64,000 nt of DNA from Bremia lactucae (lineage: Eukaryota; Oomycota; Peronosporomycetes; Peronosporales; Peronosporaceae), in NCBI RefSeq assembly GCF_004359215.1, contig NC_090623.1:182424-246423 (forward strand), read 5' to 3'. The position numbers and the translations under genes are program-made. Below, one piece after another: positions 52,060 through 63,562 of the stretch (within the stretch, counting starts at the first letter, position 1; each line of letters starts with the position of its first letter). The notes beneath the pieces are model-generated. The model was not told where the DNA came from. It saw only the letters and a list, made by a program, of their open reading frames with translations, and ran no database searches.

Positions 52060-53640
52060 ACGCGACTTTGTTGAGAACTGCTGAACAAAAATCTCACGGT
52101 TGTGTTCTCCTTACTCTGCGTCACTATGACGTTTCCTGGTTTAGTAAAATACTCGTCGCGTTTAACTCGAACAGGAGGCGATTGTCTAATACGACCGCGA
52201 CACCCCGGTGGTGGGAATAGATTAGGAATAAAAACCTCCATGCCTGAGCGTGCAAACGACTCACGCCGAGCACCGAATCCGCTCTCAGAATCTGGTGTTG
52301 TCAATGCGTTAGAAGCGTTTTGCATGATACCTGGCCTACAACTTCGACTCGTCACAGACTCGCTTGATGAACACCATCAGTGAAAATGCTACAGAGAAAC
52401 AAGCTTGTTGTAGGTCAATAGCCATTGCGACCGCAAGAGTTCACAGAGACTACATCTTTAATCTCCCAAGCATGAATAACGTCTTTGTAAGATCGCAGTA
52501 TACCCGTTAATGATCTGGTCTATTGAACTTGAAGGTTTTGACGTCTGAGGAGCTCACAACGTGCGAAGCCCTTACCGAGTGAGATATTACTCCACAGATC
52601 ATAATGCAAAGTCTACCCCGGACACGTCTAAATGATCAAACACATAATGCCACTGTGGTCTTGATGAGGACGTACCGATCACTTTGTTTCGCAAAGAATC
52701 GGGAAAGCAGACGGTAGTAACTTTAACCGATAAATTCATCGAACTTGACGCTTCAGCAGTATCTGGGCTCAAAAAGCCAGTGCTGACGTGGCGGATGTTT
52801 GACTGAAACAGAAGCTACGCTACTTATTCGCAAACTTTAAGGATAAAATTTAATTGAAATCGGTGTATCGTACACGGTATGATGTTCTTACAAGCCTTCA
52901 CAGTAGTGCTTCGGTTGCGCGTGCAACTGCGGACGCAAGCCTTATCATGGCCGAGGAGCCACTCAGATCCCCACATAAATTGACGAGAAGCGTCGTCTAA
53001 CGCAGATTGCTCGTAAAGCGGCACTCAACAGCGCAAGGGTAATCTTGCTAAAAGATTACTTTGTATATTCAAGAGTTTTTAGACGCGGAATATCGGCGCC
53101 ACTTCATCTAATACTAGTATAACCACCCTACCTAAGAATGCAATTTCTGTGCTACCTGGAGGTACTACGAAGTTGTTGCCGTGTTTCATTTGAGCACATT
53201 ACGGTGGTAGAAGAGGTTTGAGACCATTGCGAGGTCGTCGCTTCATGGATTCCCTCGTGTAAAGCTAAAGGTTTCAAGCTCTTGATCTACGCAGAAGGTG
53301 GCTAAAATATCGGTTGAAGATTTTTTTGCTGTAAAGGCCTTGTCGCAACTCAGATCAGCATTGACGGTGCCCAAACCGGTCTTTAAATATGATGCGCCAA
53401 CACCTCGCTTATTAAAGGTCAGCTGGACATTCCGAGGAGGATGCAGCAGTCTACCGCGCAGCCGTTTTAATCGGCGCAAGCGCCTATGAATTTACATGGG
53501 AAGGATTTCGGTACGGTTAAGCAAGCCAATGTGAAGCAGCTCGCTTGCAAGGTTTGCGTATAAGCTAGTCCATTTTTGGCCAAAATGCGAATATCCGATA
53601 AAATTGATACGCAATTCGATTTCAACTAGCGCAGAAGCTA
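52060..53640 (+). pseudogene. Antisense ORF of gypsy element L, copy 6 (old)
   Basis: The frame at 52102-52383 contains NDSRRAPNPLSESGVVNAL, aligned with copy 5. Near the 3' end (53415-53475) GQLDIPRRMQQSTAQPF matches EGQLDILMRMPQSAEQPF of copy 5. The middle is unreadable. The pol of element L lies to the right on the - strand, so the orientation rule is the same as in the other copies. Confidence 0.45.
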
Positions 53641-53649
53641 CATTTGGAG

Positions 53650-54480
53650 GTAGACTCTTCTATTTGGCAACACTTGGCCATCGACAGCATAGGAATCAAA
53701 AGAGCTTTTACCTTTAGCATTTGCTTGTTCTTTCGTTTGTATTGGCTATCAATCATTGCATCACGCACAAGTCACAAGATATTTAAACGCGTTTAGAGAT
53801 ACTTGCCAACATATTTTCGAGCAGTGAAAATGCTGAGATCAGCAAGACGATCGGCACTGTCTCCTTTACTAAGCCTTGAACCACGTAGTGGTAGCGTTAA
53901 AGGAACTCGCAAGTGTGAAAGGCTGTTCCCAGCGAATGAAATATGAGCCTGTAGAGCCAAGAAAAGCATTAGTCACCAAGAATTCAATAGCGTCGAGCAT
54001 CGAGCTTCAGTGCTTTAAGGGTGGAACACTGAGAGAATATCTTCAATAAATTAAAGCACACAGTTTGACCATCGGCATGAGGATGATCTGCTATGAACAT
54101 GTCCAATTTAGTGCCTAGCTCTTGATATAACTACTATTAAAACGTACCCATGGACTATGTTTTCTGTCAAAATCAATTGCCATTGGCAGGAACCGTGCTG
54201 GCGATACGCGCTATTAAAAACACTTAGCTGTACATTCGCCATCGTTTTTATACGGCACAGCCGCTAAAGAGCCATCTTGCTCAAGCGGTCAACAAAATCC
54301 ACGATACCGGTGCTGCCATCCGAATCCTTTGGAAGGCCAAACATTAATCCATAATTACGTACTCTCATCATATAGTCGGTATGGATTATTAGCAAGCGGT
54401 ACAGTTGCATGTGCGGAGGGGTTAGCCCGATGGCAGGTCTCGCATGTGTGTACATAGGTGCTGGTCCATATGTAGAGTTT
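53650..54480 (-). pseudogene. Element L: integrase
   Basis: 54455-54264 reads GLMFGLPKDSDGSTGIVDFV and DRLSKMAL, the start of the gypsy integrase core with its first catalytic Asp. Further left only scattered similarity remains (HKVDMFIADHPHADGQT-like text around 54100 is broken by stops). Old copy. Confidence 0.65.
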
Positions 54481-54866
54481 GGTTCACCAACTATTCTGTC
54501 TTACAGAGTCGTAGAAGTTTTCTCGACCGAATTGACCGCTAAGAACCGTATCATGCGCCGTATAGAAGAATCAATTCTTCAATACTCCATCATGAGAGTG
54601 AACGTTGCGCGGGATATCCGCCGCACTAGCGCAATATCTTAAAAGGCATTTTTTGATATGTATCGACGTAATCCCGTACTCAATCTCGCGGGCAACTTAA
54701 TTTCTGAGCCTAACAGCTCATTGCTCCTAATAACCTATAGCAAAGCTACACCCAGTCCATCCTTGGCAGAAGCCGCACGTATTAAGTCAGTGACTGGCGA
54801 CGACAGAGGCGAGACATCAGCAAGCTCATAATTTGGTGTGCGTGACAATGCTTTTCCCGCTGGTAC

Positions 54867-55440
54867 TTACCTCGAATTAAATTTCTGCGAAGAATAAAAT
54901 CCAACAGGCCATTCTCTGTGAGAGTGAGACAACTTAGTCGCAGTGCGTAAAGACGCATGATTTGGACAAATTACAAAACGACTATAGCCAACCCGATGCT
55001 TTCTGAATTTGATGATATCATTCTTTGCTGCAAGTAGATCTTTTACGTGAACTAAAAGCTCACTTTCTGCAGCTTTATGCTGCCGAGACTCGAACGCGAT
55101 GATGCGTTCTCGTCCTACCAAATCTTTAATAATAGAAGGGCTAACGGTAAAGTCAGATGCGTTACTAACGACATTAAATAGTGGATCAGGATCAGGCAGA
55201 GCCAAAATTGGGGCATGTAGGAGACTTTCCTTGCTCACTTCAGAAGTGTCATTATCGGTGCTAATCCAGCACCAATCGGCATCCTTCTTGAGGATATTCG
55301 ACAATGGCCTAGCCATTTCGTAATTTCGCTGTACTTTGTAAGTAGTCGGTAAAGTCAAACATATCATACAATTAATTTTGGTTTTTGGAACCGGCCAATC
55401 CACTATGGCTTTTGACTTAGCCGGATCCGCTATAAATTAG
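54867..55440 (-). pseudogene. Element L: RT thumb and RNase H
   Basis: 55403-54867 is open for 178 codons: MDWPVPKTKINC, RPLSNILKKDADWCW, VSNASDFTVSPSIIKDLVGR (the first catalytic Asp is replaced by Asn), IIAFESRQHKAAESELLVHV and NHASLRTATKLSHSHREWPV. The last motif appears again in the hairpin region at 59291. Confidence 0.75.
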
Positions 55441-55974
55441 GAATCCGGCTGCCTGATTCATAGTACTTCAGCGCTTATTAGTGAGATCAAAATTGACCAA
55501 TTTATCTTCAGAATTTTTGTGCAGGCTTCTGCTACTGCTGAGTTTCGTGTGCCTACAAATTTGACGTCAATCTCGTCAAAGCGTGCAGCGAGGTTTCTTC
55601 GCTAACCATTTGATAGAGTCTGTCCACTTCATGAATATTTACTGCGAAAACATCCCTTCGATGTGTCGCTGAAAGCCTTATATCTAGCAGAGAGAATGTT
55701 GCCGTTTTCATGGTTCCACTATACGTGGATAATTTTGCTCGTCAGGAGTGTTATAAAAAAATTGTCTAAAATTGATTCGACATAGCCATGGTAATGTCGA
55801 ATCGACTGGAAATGAGGGTGAAAGCATAGGATCAATAAAGTGGGACACATCGGTTAGTTAACCTTTACTGTGACAGAATTCACATTATGAGTAAAATACC
55901 ATTTTCCTACTTAAAGTAGGTAATATCAAAAACACTCAATTTATTATGACTGTAACATGTCTTTCGAGATAAAC
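55441..55974. other. Stretch without recognised feature
   Basis: No coding family or LTR recognised. Probably the protease-RT spacer of L and the flank of fragment M. Confidence 0.3.
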
Positions 55975-58300
55975 ATAATGTCTGTGGATAAGTTCGGTCA
56001 GGCCTTAGAGACTAGTTACTTATCTGAGATAGGGAATTCAATCAGATACTGAATTAAACTTGTTGACCCTTTTGAATGAAGCCGTTCCTGAAGACAAACA
56101 GGCGGCACATGGTGCACGATATAAGATCCTTCTAACTAATTTTTCTTTAGTTAAGGAATTCGAAGACGTTGTTTGTCACAATCCGCCATCTGTTCTAACT
56201 CCTGATAGAGATTTATGTAATGAATTTAACTTATTTCCTGGAACCAAATATTATAGTGGCATTTATTAAAGAAACAGTGTGACATCATTGACGATTTCTT
56301 CCGTGCAAAGCTGATACTGGAATGGTACGCGTGAGTTAATCCCCCTTTTTAATACCGATATTTTGTGTCAGAAAGCCTAATAGTAAATAAAGTATTGTGA
56401 ATGCTTACGATAAGGTTAATGCTGATACGATACCAATACAAACACCCATTTATGAAAAGAATGTGTTCAAAGAAATAAAGTAGGGTGGACAATGTACAAT
56501 GCACTCGAATAACTCGATCGTTATTATCAGCTGCTCATGTAAGCAAGTGCCATTCCTCTTACAGCAGCTAGCACCCCAAGCGAAATGCGTTGGAAGTGGC
56601 CCAAGGCCTTTCAACGCTAAGTCTAAATATAATCAAATGGTGACGCAACTTTTCCGTTTCATCGAGGTTATGCGCATACTTATTTTTATGACACTCTCGT
56701 CCATTGTCGTGCGGAGCAAGGTCGGTCGGATGTAGAAAACCACATTGACTATTTGCGAGCCATGCTTGAGTGCACGCGCAAGTTAATTCGTACGCCAACA
56801 CATTAAAAAGGCATCTTGCAGAAGAAATCCTTTTCTTAAGGTGCTTCATTGGTAAGCGAGGCCTTAGAGCAGACCCTGATAAGGTAAAAGCCATAATTGG
56901 TTGGCCAGTTCCTAAGAGCCGGAAAGGCTGGCGTAAATGACTGGGTCTAGCCAACTTCTTACACAAGTACAACAGAAATTACGCTAATGTGGCTCGGCCA
57001 TCATCAAATTGTCAAAAGGGACGCAGATTGGCGCTAGAAAACAATTGAAAGGACGCTAACAATGCAGTATAGGACAAACTCATCCATGGCTTCTAATCGA
57101 CCTTTCAGTGTCGTCTGTAACGCATCGGGTTTTGCCATAGGTAGTGCGTTGTTACAAATAGATGAAGATGGACGAGAACGCGTCATTGCATTCGAGTCCA
57201 AGTCCAGGCAGCTTAAAGCTGCAGAAAAGAAGTATCCAGCTCATGACAAAGAGCTTTTTGCTTAATAAGCTGCTCTAGTCAAAATCAGAGTACATCTGCG
57301 CTCTCTAAGCCTTTGTTATCGATATAGATCATACATTTTAAGCACCGCGACTAAGTTGCCTCATCTCTGGAAGCGATGAATGGCTCGATGGATTTCAATT
57401 TTTTTTCGATATAGTTAGGAGGTGGAAAATAAGCCTGGAATTAAAATGCTTTGGCTGATGCGTTAGCACGCAGGCCAGATTATAAGCTCGCTCATCATAC
57501 GACTGTAACGTCTTCAATAAATAATTTAATCCGCTACGAGATCTGGGAGTAAGGAGCGAAAAAAATTCGGACATTAGAATGTCGGCACGATTGAGGCCGA
57601 GTTTACATCGATACTCAATCGATAATGATCTTTCGCTTTGTTCCACAAGTGCACCGGATTCTCTGCGCATCGCAGTATTTCAGAATGAGAACTAAAGTAT
57701 CGAATCCTCTGTGAGGCAAATGATAGTGTCTTTAGCGGTCATCTCGGTCGAGAAAGACCTGTGGCTCCGTGAGCCAGCGTTAATGGTGGCCCAAGCTCTA
57801 CAAATGGGTGAGCAACTATGTTCGTACATGCGAAGCGTGCAAATGGTTTAAGCCCTCGGCTTATGTAATTGCACCACTTGCTAGTTTCCCCGTACCCACT
57901 CATACGTCAGTATGGATTATATATTTTGCTTACCGAAAGATTTGGAAGGCAACACGGGCATCGTGATCTTTGTTGACAAATTAGGTAAAATGGCTCACTT
58001 AGTGGCTGTGGTGAATGTGAAGGTACATTAAAGCTGTTTGTACGTCTAAATACAGTATGGTCGGTCGAGGAGGCAGTCTTGATACTATCGAAAGGTTGCC
58101 AGGTCAATCCGGGCCAGACCATTCTAATACACGTGAAGTGGATGAAAACGATCACTGGACCAAAATTTGAGGTACACAACTCCTCGTTAGATGTCGGATT
58201 GAACACCAGCTCTGGTACAGAGCAGATAAAGGCTGCAAAGCCTGTGAAGCTTGAAACATTGATGTTCCGGCCTATCATAGGCGTATTATCTCGACACTGA
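55975..58300 (+). pseudogene. Fragment M: gypsy RT, RNase H and integrase remains
   Basis: In + order: RT linker VKEFEDVVCHNPPSVLTPDR (56150-56220) with FNLFPGTKYYSG, fingers pieces, RNase H at 57062-57265 (RPFSVVCNASGFAIGSALLQ with Asn for the catalytic Asp; SRQLKAAEKKYPAHDKELFA), and integrase core start FCLPKDLEGNTGIVIFVDKL (57925-57990) with KMAHLVAV. All blocks are separated by stops. No LTRs. Confidence 0.75.
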
Positions 58301-58436
58301 AACAGCAAAGACGCGAAGCGTCAATAACATCCCAAAGTGATACTAGCGAGCAGTTGTTAATGGCGATACTGAGAACATCGAATAAAAAGGTAGCCTTGAG
58401 GCAATTACTTCGTTACATGCCCTCTTATAGCTAGAT

Positions 58437-59079
58437 GAAATGTCTGTTAATGAGTTCGACCGAGCCTTTAAAGGGTGGTCATTCGACCAGATATTGAGCT
58501 TAACCCATCATTGCTTCTAGATGAAGCCGTCCTGGAGGACACAAAAGCGGTACTTTGTGCGCGGAGTGGATCATCGATCCTTCGAGATCCCACGAGCTCA
58601 TTCTTTTCCTTAGCTAAGGAATTCCAAGATGGGGTGTGTATCAACCCACCATCTGTATTACTCCATACAGAGATGTCCGTCGTAAAACTGACTTGATATC
58701 TGGACCAAAATACTGTGTTACTTGACAGTGGCCTTTACCAAAGGAACAGTGCGCCGTCATTGACGTTTTTTTCGTGCTCTGGGATGGTAAGCGAGAGTAA
58801 ATCGCCTCATTCTACTCTCACGTACCATCCTCATTTAACACCGACATTTTGTGTCAAAAAGCCAAATGCCGCATTGTACATACTTACAACAATCTTAATG
58901 CTGCCACTATACCTGCTTAGACCCCTTCCCCTTACATGCCGCATTTTACATGCTTACAACAATCTTAATGCCTCCACTATACCTGCCCAGACCCCCCAAG
59001 AAAAGATGTTCGTCAGAACAATATCGTGGGCTGCACGTTGTACAATGCACTTGACTTAGTCGATGGCTACTACCAGCTG
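58437..59079 (+). pseudogene. Fragment N: RT N-terminal part with partial triplication
   Basis: 58475-58696 reads DEAVLEDTKAVLCARSGSSI and LAKEFQDGVCINPPSVL, parallel to the start of M, so the same region occurs twice in tandem. A fingers segment (TFCVKKPNA, HAYNNLNASTIPAQTP, LDLVDGYYQLL) follows; its first ~60 bp are repeated imperfectly at 58864-58925. The fragment ends in the hairpin at 59029-59140. Confidence 0.75.
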
Positions 59080-59290
59080 CTCATGGTAGGAGCTGGTAGT
59101 AGCCATCGACTAAGTCAAGTGCATTGTACAACGTGCAGCCACTCACATGCCGCATTTTACATGCTTACAACAATCTTAATGCCTCCACTATACCTGCCCA
59201 GACCCCCCAAGAAAAGATGTTCGTCAGAACAATATCGTGGGCTGCACGTTGTACAATGCACTTGACTTAGTCGATGGCTACTACCAGCTG
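58934..59290 (+). repeat. 146-bp direct repeat (58934-59079 and 59145-59290)
   Basis: Starting ACATGCCGCATTTTACATGC, the two copies are identical, offset 211 bp, and each ends at CTACCAGCTG. Between them lies the right arm of the first hairpin. Confidence 0.95.
59029..59140. repeat. Perfect 50-bp inverted repeat (fold-back 1)
   Basis: 59029-59078 (GGCTGCACGTTGTACAATGC...) is exactly reverse-complementary to 59091-59140; the loop is 12 nt. The arm is part of the RT coding sequence (GCTLYNALDLVDGYYQL). Confidence 0.97.
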
Positions 59291-59358
59291 ACAGAGAATG
59301 GCTCGATGGCTTTCATCGAGCTCAATGGCTCGATGAAAGCCATCGAGCCATTCTCTGT
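59291..59358. repeat. Perfect 30-bp inverted repeat (fold-back 2)
   Basis: 59291-59320 (ACAGAGAATGGCTCGATGGC...) pairs exactly with 59329-59358; the loop is 8 nt. The right arm, read on the - strand, is the RNase H tail HREWLDGFH. Confidence 0.97.
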
Positions 59359-59381
59359 GATAGATGGGGCTCCTTCGTCGC

Positions 59382-59418
59382 AGTTCATCTGCTTGGCTTG
59401 GAGCCGAGCAGATGAACT
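59382..59418. repeat. Short inverted repeat (fold-back 3)
   Basis: AGTTCATCTGCT at 59382-59393 pairs with AGCAGATGAACT at 59407-59418. With one mismatch the stem extends through GGCT/AGCC, leaving a 3-nt loop. It sits 24 bp after fold-back 2. Confidence 0.9.
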
Positions 59419-60165
59419 CTGAATCTGACAAGAGCATTCCCCTCATTGCAAGTAACTCTTTGTCATGAACTGGGTATTTCTTTTCCGCAGCTTCAAGCTG
59501 TCTAGTATCGAACACAATTACACGTTCGCGCCCATCATTATCTGTTTGTAACAGAGCACAGCCGTTAACAAAATTTGATGCGTCACAATCGACGCCGAAA
59601 CGCCGATTTGGATTTGCCAGAGTCAGAATCGGAGCATGGATAAGAATATCCTTAATTGCTTTAAAAGCAAAGTTTCTTGGTGCTAGCCCAGCACCAATTT
59701 GTAGCCTTTTTAAGGAATTGATAGTGGCCTAGCCATATCAGAATAATTATCGCTATATTTGTACAAGTAGTTGGCGAGGCCCAACCACATACATAACTCC
59801 TTTAATTCTTAGGGTCCGGCCAATCAGCAATGGCTTTTACTTTTAATAGGATCCGATCTAAGGCCTCGCTTCACAATGAAGCACCCTGAAAAGGATTTTT
59901 TTCTGCGCCAAAGGTGCATTAAGAGGCATTGGCACACAACTTGTTTGTGCGCTTGCACTCGAGCACTGCTCGCAATTGATTTATATGGTTCGCCACATCC
60001 GACCGACCCTGTATTGCACAACAATGGACAAAAATGTCATCAAAATAAGTCTTTGCATAGCCTCGATGAGGACGGAACCGTTGCGTCACTGGACGATGAG
60101 CAAAAATTGAAGCATTGAAAACCCCTGTGGCAAAACTAGCCACCTCCATATCGTACCGCTTGGGG
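59419..60165 (-). pseudogene. Inverted gypsy RT palm to RNase H
   Basis: Minus-strand order: palm start at 60160 (EVASFATGVFNAS, Y-F-DDIFVHCCAIQGRSDV; 60149-59919), thumb region, then RNase H (DCDASNFVNGCALLQ, ERVIVFDTRQLEAAEKKYPV, HDKELLAMRGMLL; about 59600-59440). It is opposite in orientation to fragments M and N and begins in the RT sequence almost where N stops. Confidence 0.75.
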
Positions 60166-60213
60166 TGCTAATCGTTTTTTTGGTTAAAATAACAAGAAGA
60201 TGCGTTCACCTCA

Positions 60214-60676
60214 GTGAAGCAATTTCTTGTAGAGGCACCGGTCTTAGCACTGCCAGACGCGGATAAGCCCTTAAGTGTCGTCTGCTATGCAAGCAATTTT
60301 GCAATCGGCAGTGCGTTCAGCAGAAGGATGACGACGGCGTTGACCGTGTTAATGCTTACCAATCTTGGCTTTAAAGCCGCGGAACTGAATTATTGTGTAC
60401 ATGACAAGGAGATACTTCCAAAAACGTATGCTCTTGTTAAGTTTCGTGCACCTATCGGGCACCGAACAATTTGTAGTTTATACGGATGACGCATCATTGC
60501 GAACCGCAATAAACTCACCGCACCTCTCGCCTAAAATGGCAGCATGGCTCACATTCTTCTCTGAATTTAATTTCAAAGTTGACTATAAGCCGGGTAAGAC
60601 GAATGTCTTGGCTGGCGCTTTATCGCGCAGACCAGACTTCGAGGTAAGACACCACGAAAGTGTGTCTAGTGCTTAA
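60214..60676 (+). pseudogene. Gypsy RNase H fragment, plus strand
   Basis: Two frames: PLSVVCYASNFAIGSAFSRR (Tyr for the catalytic Asp) with HDKEILPKTYALVKFRAP, then TEQFVVYTDDASLRTAINSP, MAAWLTFFSEFNFKVDYKPG and TNVLAGALSRRPDFE. It ends at the junction with the LTR-B element protease near 60680. Confidence 0.85.
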
Positions 60677-60684
60677 ACGGGGAC

Positions 60685-61386
60685 ATTTGGACGCATGACT
60701 ACTTGCCATCGTCCGTTTCACTACCCCAATCTCCACGAGCTGGGTAGGAATTTGTGTCGCCTGACATCCAGTCGGCACATCCACCTACACCAGGCTTATG
60801 ACTCTGGGTAGAATTTTGTGACGTTTGACATCCCGTCAGCGCACTCTCAATTGTGAATGTCACGACATCAGTTGCATATGCCACTCACGGGTGCACATCT
60901 TTTCGGTGTCCTGCGCAGAGTTGGCAACTGTGCGTGTACGCCAGACCCATGATTGGTGTTTTGGTAACCATGGCATGCCTAGGATGAGGTCATACGGACT
61001 CTCCATACCTAGCACTTTGAGCTTCTCTCGACAAGAGAAGTCACTAAAGCTGAAGGCGAGTTCTACCTGTACTCCCTCAGACTTTATGAGCGCGCCGTGC
61101 GCTAAATGAAAGGTCGCCTCTTCTAGCTTGCCATGCGACTCAAATATCGCCTGTTTCTGTTTTAGAGCCGCGAGCTTTATAAATTCTGTGATGTACCCAA
61201 ATCCTCTAGGACGGTCATCACCTGGTCATGGCCTCTTACTTGAGCTCCATAGACCAGCAGGGTTGAGGTCGGAAATTTCGAGACCTCAGGGATTATGCTA
61301 CCCATTTCTTCCACAACTCTAAACTTAAGGGTAGCTTCAGAGTCCGCGTCAGTAGGGCATGCCGCCCCTACTGCGCTCCTGCATTT
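60685..61386 (-). pseudogene. LTR-B element: protease region
   Basis: Minus-strand text includes LKFRVVEEMGSIIPEVSKFP near 61310 and, after frameshifts, ESPYDLILGMPWLPKHQSW around 61000-60950, the conserved hydrophobic end of the retropepsin domain (I-L-G-x-x-W-L). The D-x-GA loop is not readable. The element is cut at about 60685; RT and integrase are missing. Confidence 0.65.
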
Positions 61387-62420
61387 CTAATCCCTCGATG
61401 CAGAACTCATGCGTCTTGAACGCTGGTTCTTGCGATCGCCTTTGGGGTTGGGAGTCCTCTTGCTGGGCATCTTCGCCCCAGCAGGGACCCTGGTATAGCA
61501 GCGAGACATCTTATGGCCGCACTTGCCACAATGATAACAGACAACGTCTGCATTGCCCAACTCCATGGGAGTGGCATCTGACCTCTCGGCCGACGGCTTA
61601 TACCAAGCTGTCTCCGAGGCACTGTTGTAGGATTGCTTCTCAACTAAGGGAGTTTGGATTGCCTCTTTCATCGTCGACGGCACCTTTCTGAAAAGGGCCT
61701 GTCGCGATGGGCCATGCCGTAGTCCGTTCATAAACGTGGGCACCTTAATGTGCTCCGGAACCGGACCTACGGTTATGGACGCCGACAGCGAGCGCATCTC
61801 TTGCACATACTCTTGCAGAGATTGCTTCGCCTGTCGCGCCCCAAAGAAGCGCGCCTGAAGCAACACATCGTTGTCCGGCGGCTGGTACATGGCGCGAATC
61901 TTTCCTTAAAGATCACCTATGTAGGGAACGCCTTTCTGTCCGCCACAAGCGCCGAGTAAGCCCACTCGGAGGCCTTACCACGCAGCTGCGACATAGCGTA
62001 CGAAACTATCCGACTGTCGTCCTCGATGAGCTGGGCGACACCTCATTGCTCCACTGCAAAAAGCCAGTAGACAATCGTATGCGTTGCAGTTCCATCGAAC
62101 TTGGGCGAGAACATTCGAATGTGCCTCGACTGATGCGGCCGGCAACAGAGCATCTCAACAGTCCTGTTGAGAGCCTCGCTCCGAGCGCTCATGCCTCAGC
62201 TCATCCTGAGTCTGTGTGACGGACTTCGGTGCAGCATGGCCCTGTGCCTCGGACGCGGCCCTCCGCTGTCCGAGCACGAATGCCTCAAACTGCTTCAACT
62301 AAGCTACATGTTGCTCAGAAGGACTACCCAGGAGCCTGGCCAGGGCTTGTTCACCAAGTCCCTGCGCCATAAGCCCTCCCACCTTCCGATGATATTCGGA
62401 GAGGTGGAAGAAATGAGTTC
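61387..62420 (-). pseudogene. LTR-B element: gag with zinc knuckle
   Basis: 61890-61387 is one open frame: MYQPPDNDVLLQARFFGARQ, KQSLQEYVQEMRSLSASITV, PTFMNGLRHGPSRQALFRKV (capsid C-terminal domain) and the finger CYHCGKCGHKMSRC (C-x2-C-x4-H-x4-C), with a basic tail. Upstream (62420-61895) the N-terminal half (MAQGLGEQALARLLGSPSEQ, a coiled part, QLRGKASEWAYSALVADRKA) is split by frameshifts and stops. The capsid sequence differs from LTR-A/C gag. Confidence 0.85.
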
Positions 62421-62485
62421 AATCAATATTGAGGCTCATCCTCACGTACACACGCAGAGAAACGGGTCGTGCGAAGGATATTTAG

Positions 62486-62493
62486 TGCTACCA
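62486..62493 (-). promoter_or_regulatory. Primer-binding site of the LTR-B element
   Basis: On the minus strand the LTR end is followed by CT and TGGTAGCA, the same octamer as in LTR-A and LTR-C elements. Confidence 0.6.
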
Positions 62494-62495
62494 AG

Positions 62496-63016
62496 TGTAA
62501 ACGGGCACGTCGTAATGCGGCCACGCTCTACTTAGACACACACTCTAGCACAGCAAGGAAGTGGCTCAACCAGTTTCTCTTGCGTGCAGTGAGGTAGTTG
62601 TGGTGGGTGTGCATTTGCGACCTCACCCAACGCACTGAATACTTTAGTTGAGTGTCGTCACGGGAGCGGTAATCCGGCTCCTCGTGCGCACTTATTTAGT
62701 AGGAAGTTTTCAGACTGATTTATATTTAATCGTATTAAATATCAATACCTATTTTTATTGATTAAAATGTCATCTCTTAAGATAGCACTCAATATGTATT
62801 GCGAGCGTATCTTTCTTGATACGCCGCACGCTAGGCGTCATCCCTCCTAATGTGAATGCACCGATGTGCATCACATACACAAGGGTTGGTCACTAATGTG
62901 AACCACACCCGAGTGCTGAGTCAAATTACTTAATTTAGTAATTGACCATTCCCTTATGAACACTAAGTGTACTTAACGGGGACTGTGCAACATTAGGGTA
63001 ATTCTAGCCCGTAACA
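62496..63016 (-). repeat. LTR-B, full length, 5' LTR
   Basis: 521 bp, TGTAAAC...GTAACA ends, matching 2901-3433. It is followed (to the left) by the primer-binding site and gag. On its right it directly abuts an LTR-A fragment, which suggests insertion into that LTR. Confidence 0.8.
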
Positions 63017-63256
63017 ACCTTAATTATAAACTAATACAATACATGTAATAAAGTCTTATATGTCTCTCTTTTTGCGCGCTTCCAGTACTGACTGAATAGC
63101 GGATCGAGTAGATATAATGGCCTATATCTACCAATGGATAAGATTCTGATTATTACTAAGTAAATAAATATTCTCCAAATATTCTTTTCCTTTTTGATAA
63201 TTTATTAATTTACAACCTTTAAGTATTAATTTCGTGTAACGATACACCCCGTTGCA
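63017..63256 (-). repeat. LTR-A fragment
   Basis: It matches the half of LTR-A that runs from TTATAAACTAATACTAAACA to CACCCCGTTACA; here the end is CCCCGTTGCA. The other half is missing, replaced by the LTR-B element. Confidence 0.75.
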
Positions 63257-63261
63257 GCACC

Positions 63262-63426
63262 CCTACATTGCGAGCGTACTATTCTGAATACCTCAGATTA
63301 CGGATGACGCTAGCCGTCATCCCTATCAATGTGAATACACCTATGTTCATCTCATATACAAGGGTGCTTCACATGAGTTGACCTTAATGGTTTGTGTAAC
63401 AAAAGGCAACTTTAGCCCGACACATT
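63262..63426 (-). repeat. LTR-B fragment next to the BI-1 gene
   Basis: It contains CATTGCGAGCGTA, GGATGACGCTAGCCGTCATC and GGCAACTTTAGCCCG as in LTR-B, with internal deletions. It ends about 136 bp before the BI-1 ATG. Confidence 0.7.
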
Positions 63427-63562
63427 CCGTTTCCACTTAAACCAACAAGTTAAAATATACTCGCTTTTGGTCTTTTTAAAAACCACTTTAATCTAAAATT
63501 GATCTATCTAATTAAAAAGCTCTTCGAGCCAGCAGGAGGTGTCAAGGAAGAACAGCAAAAAG

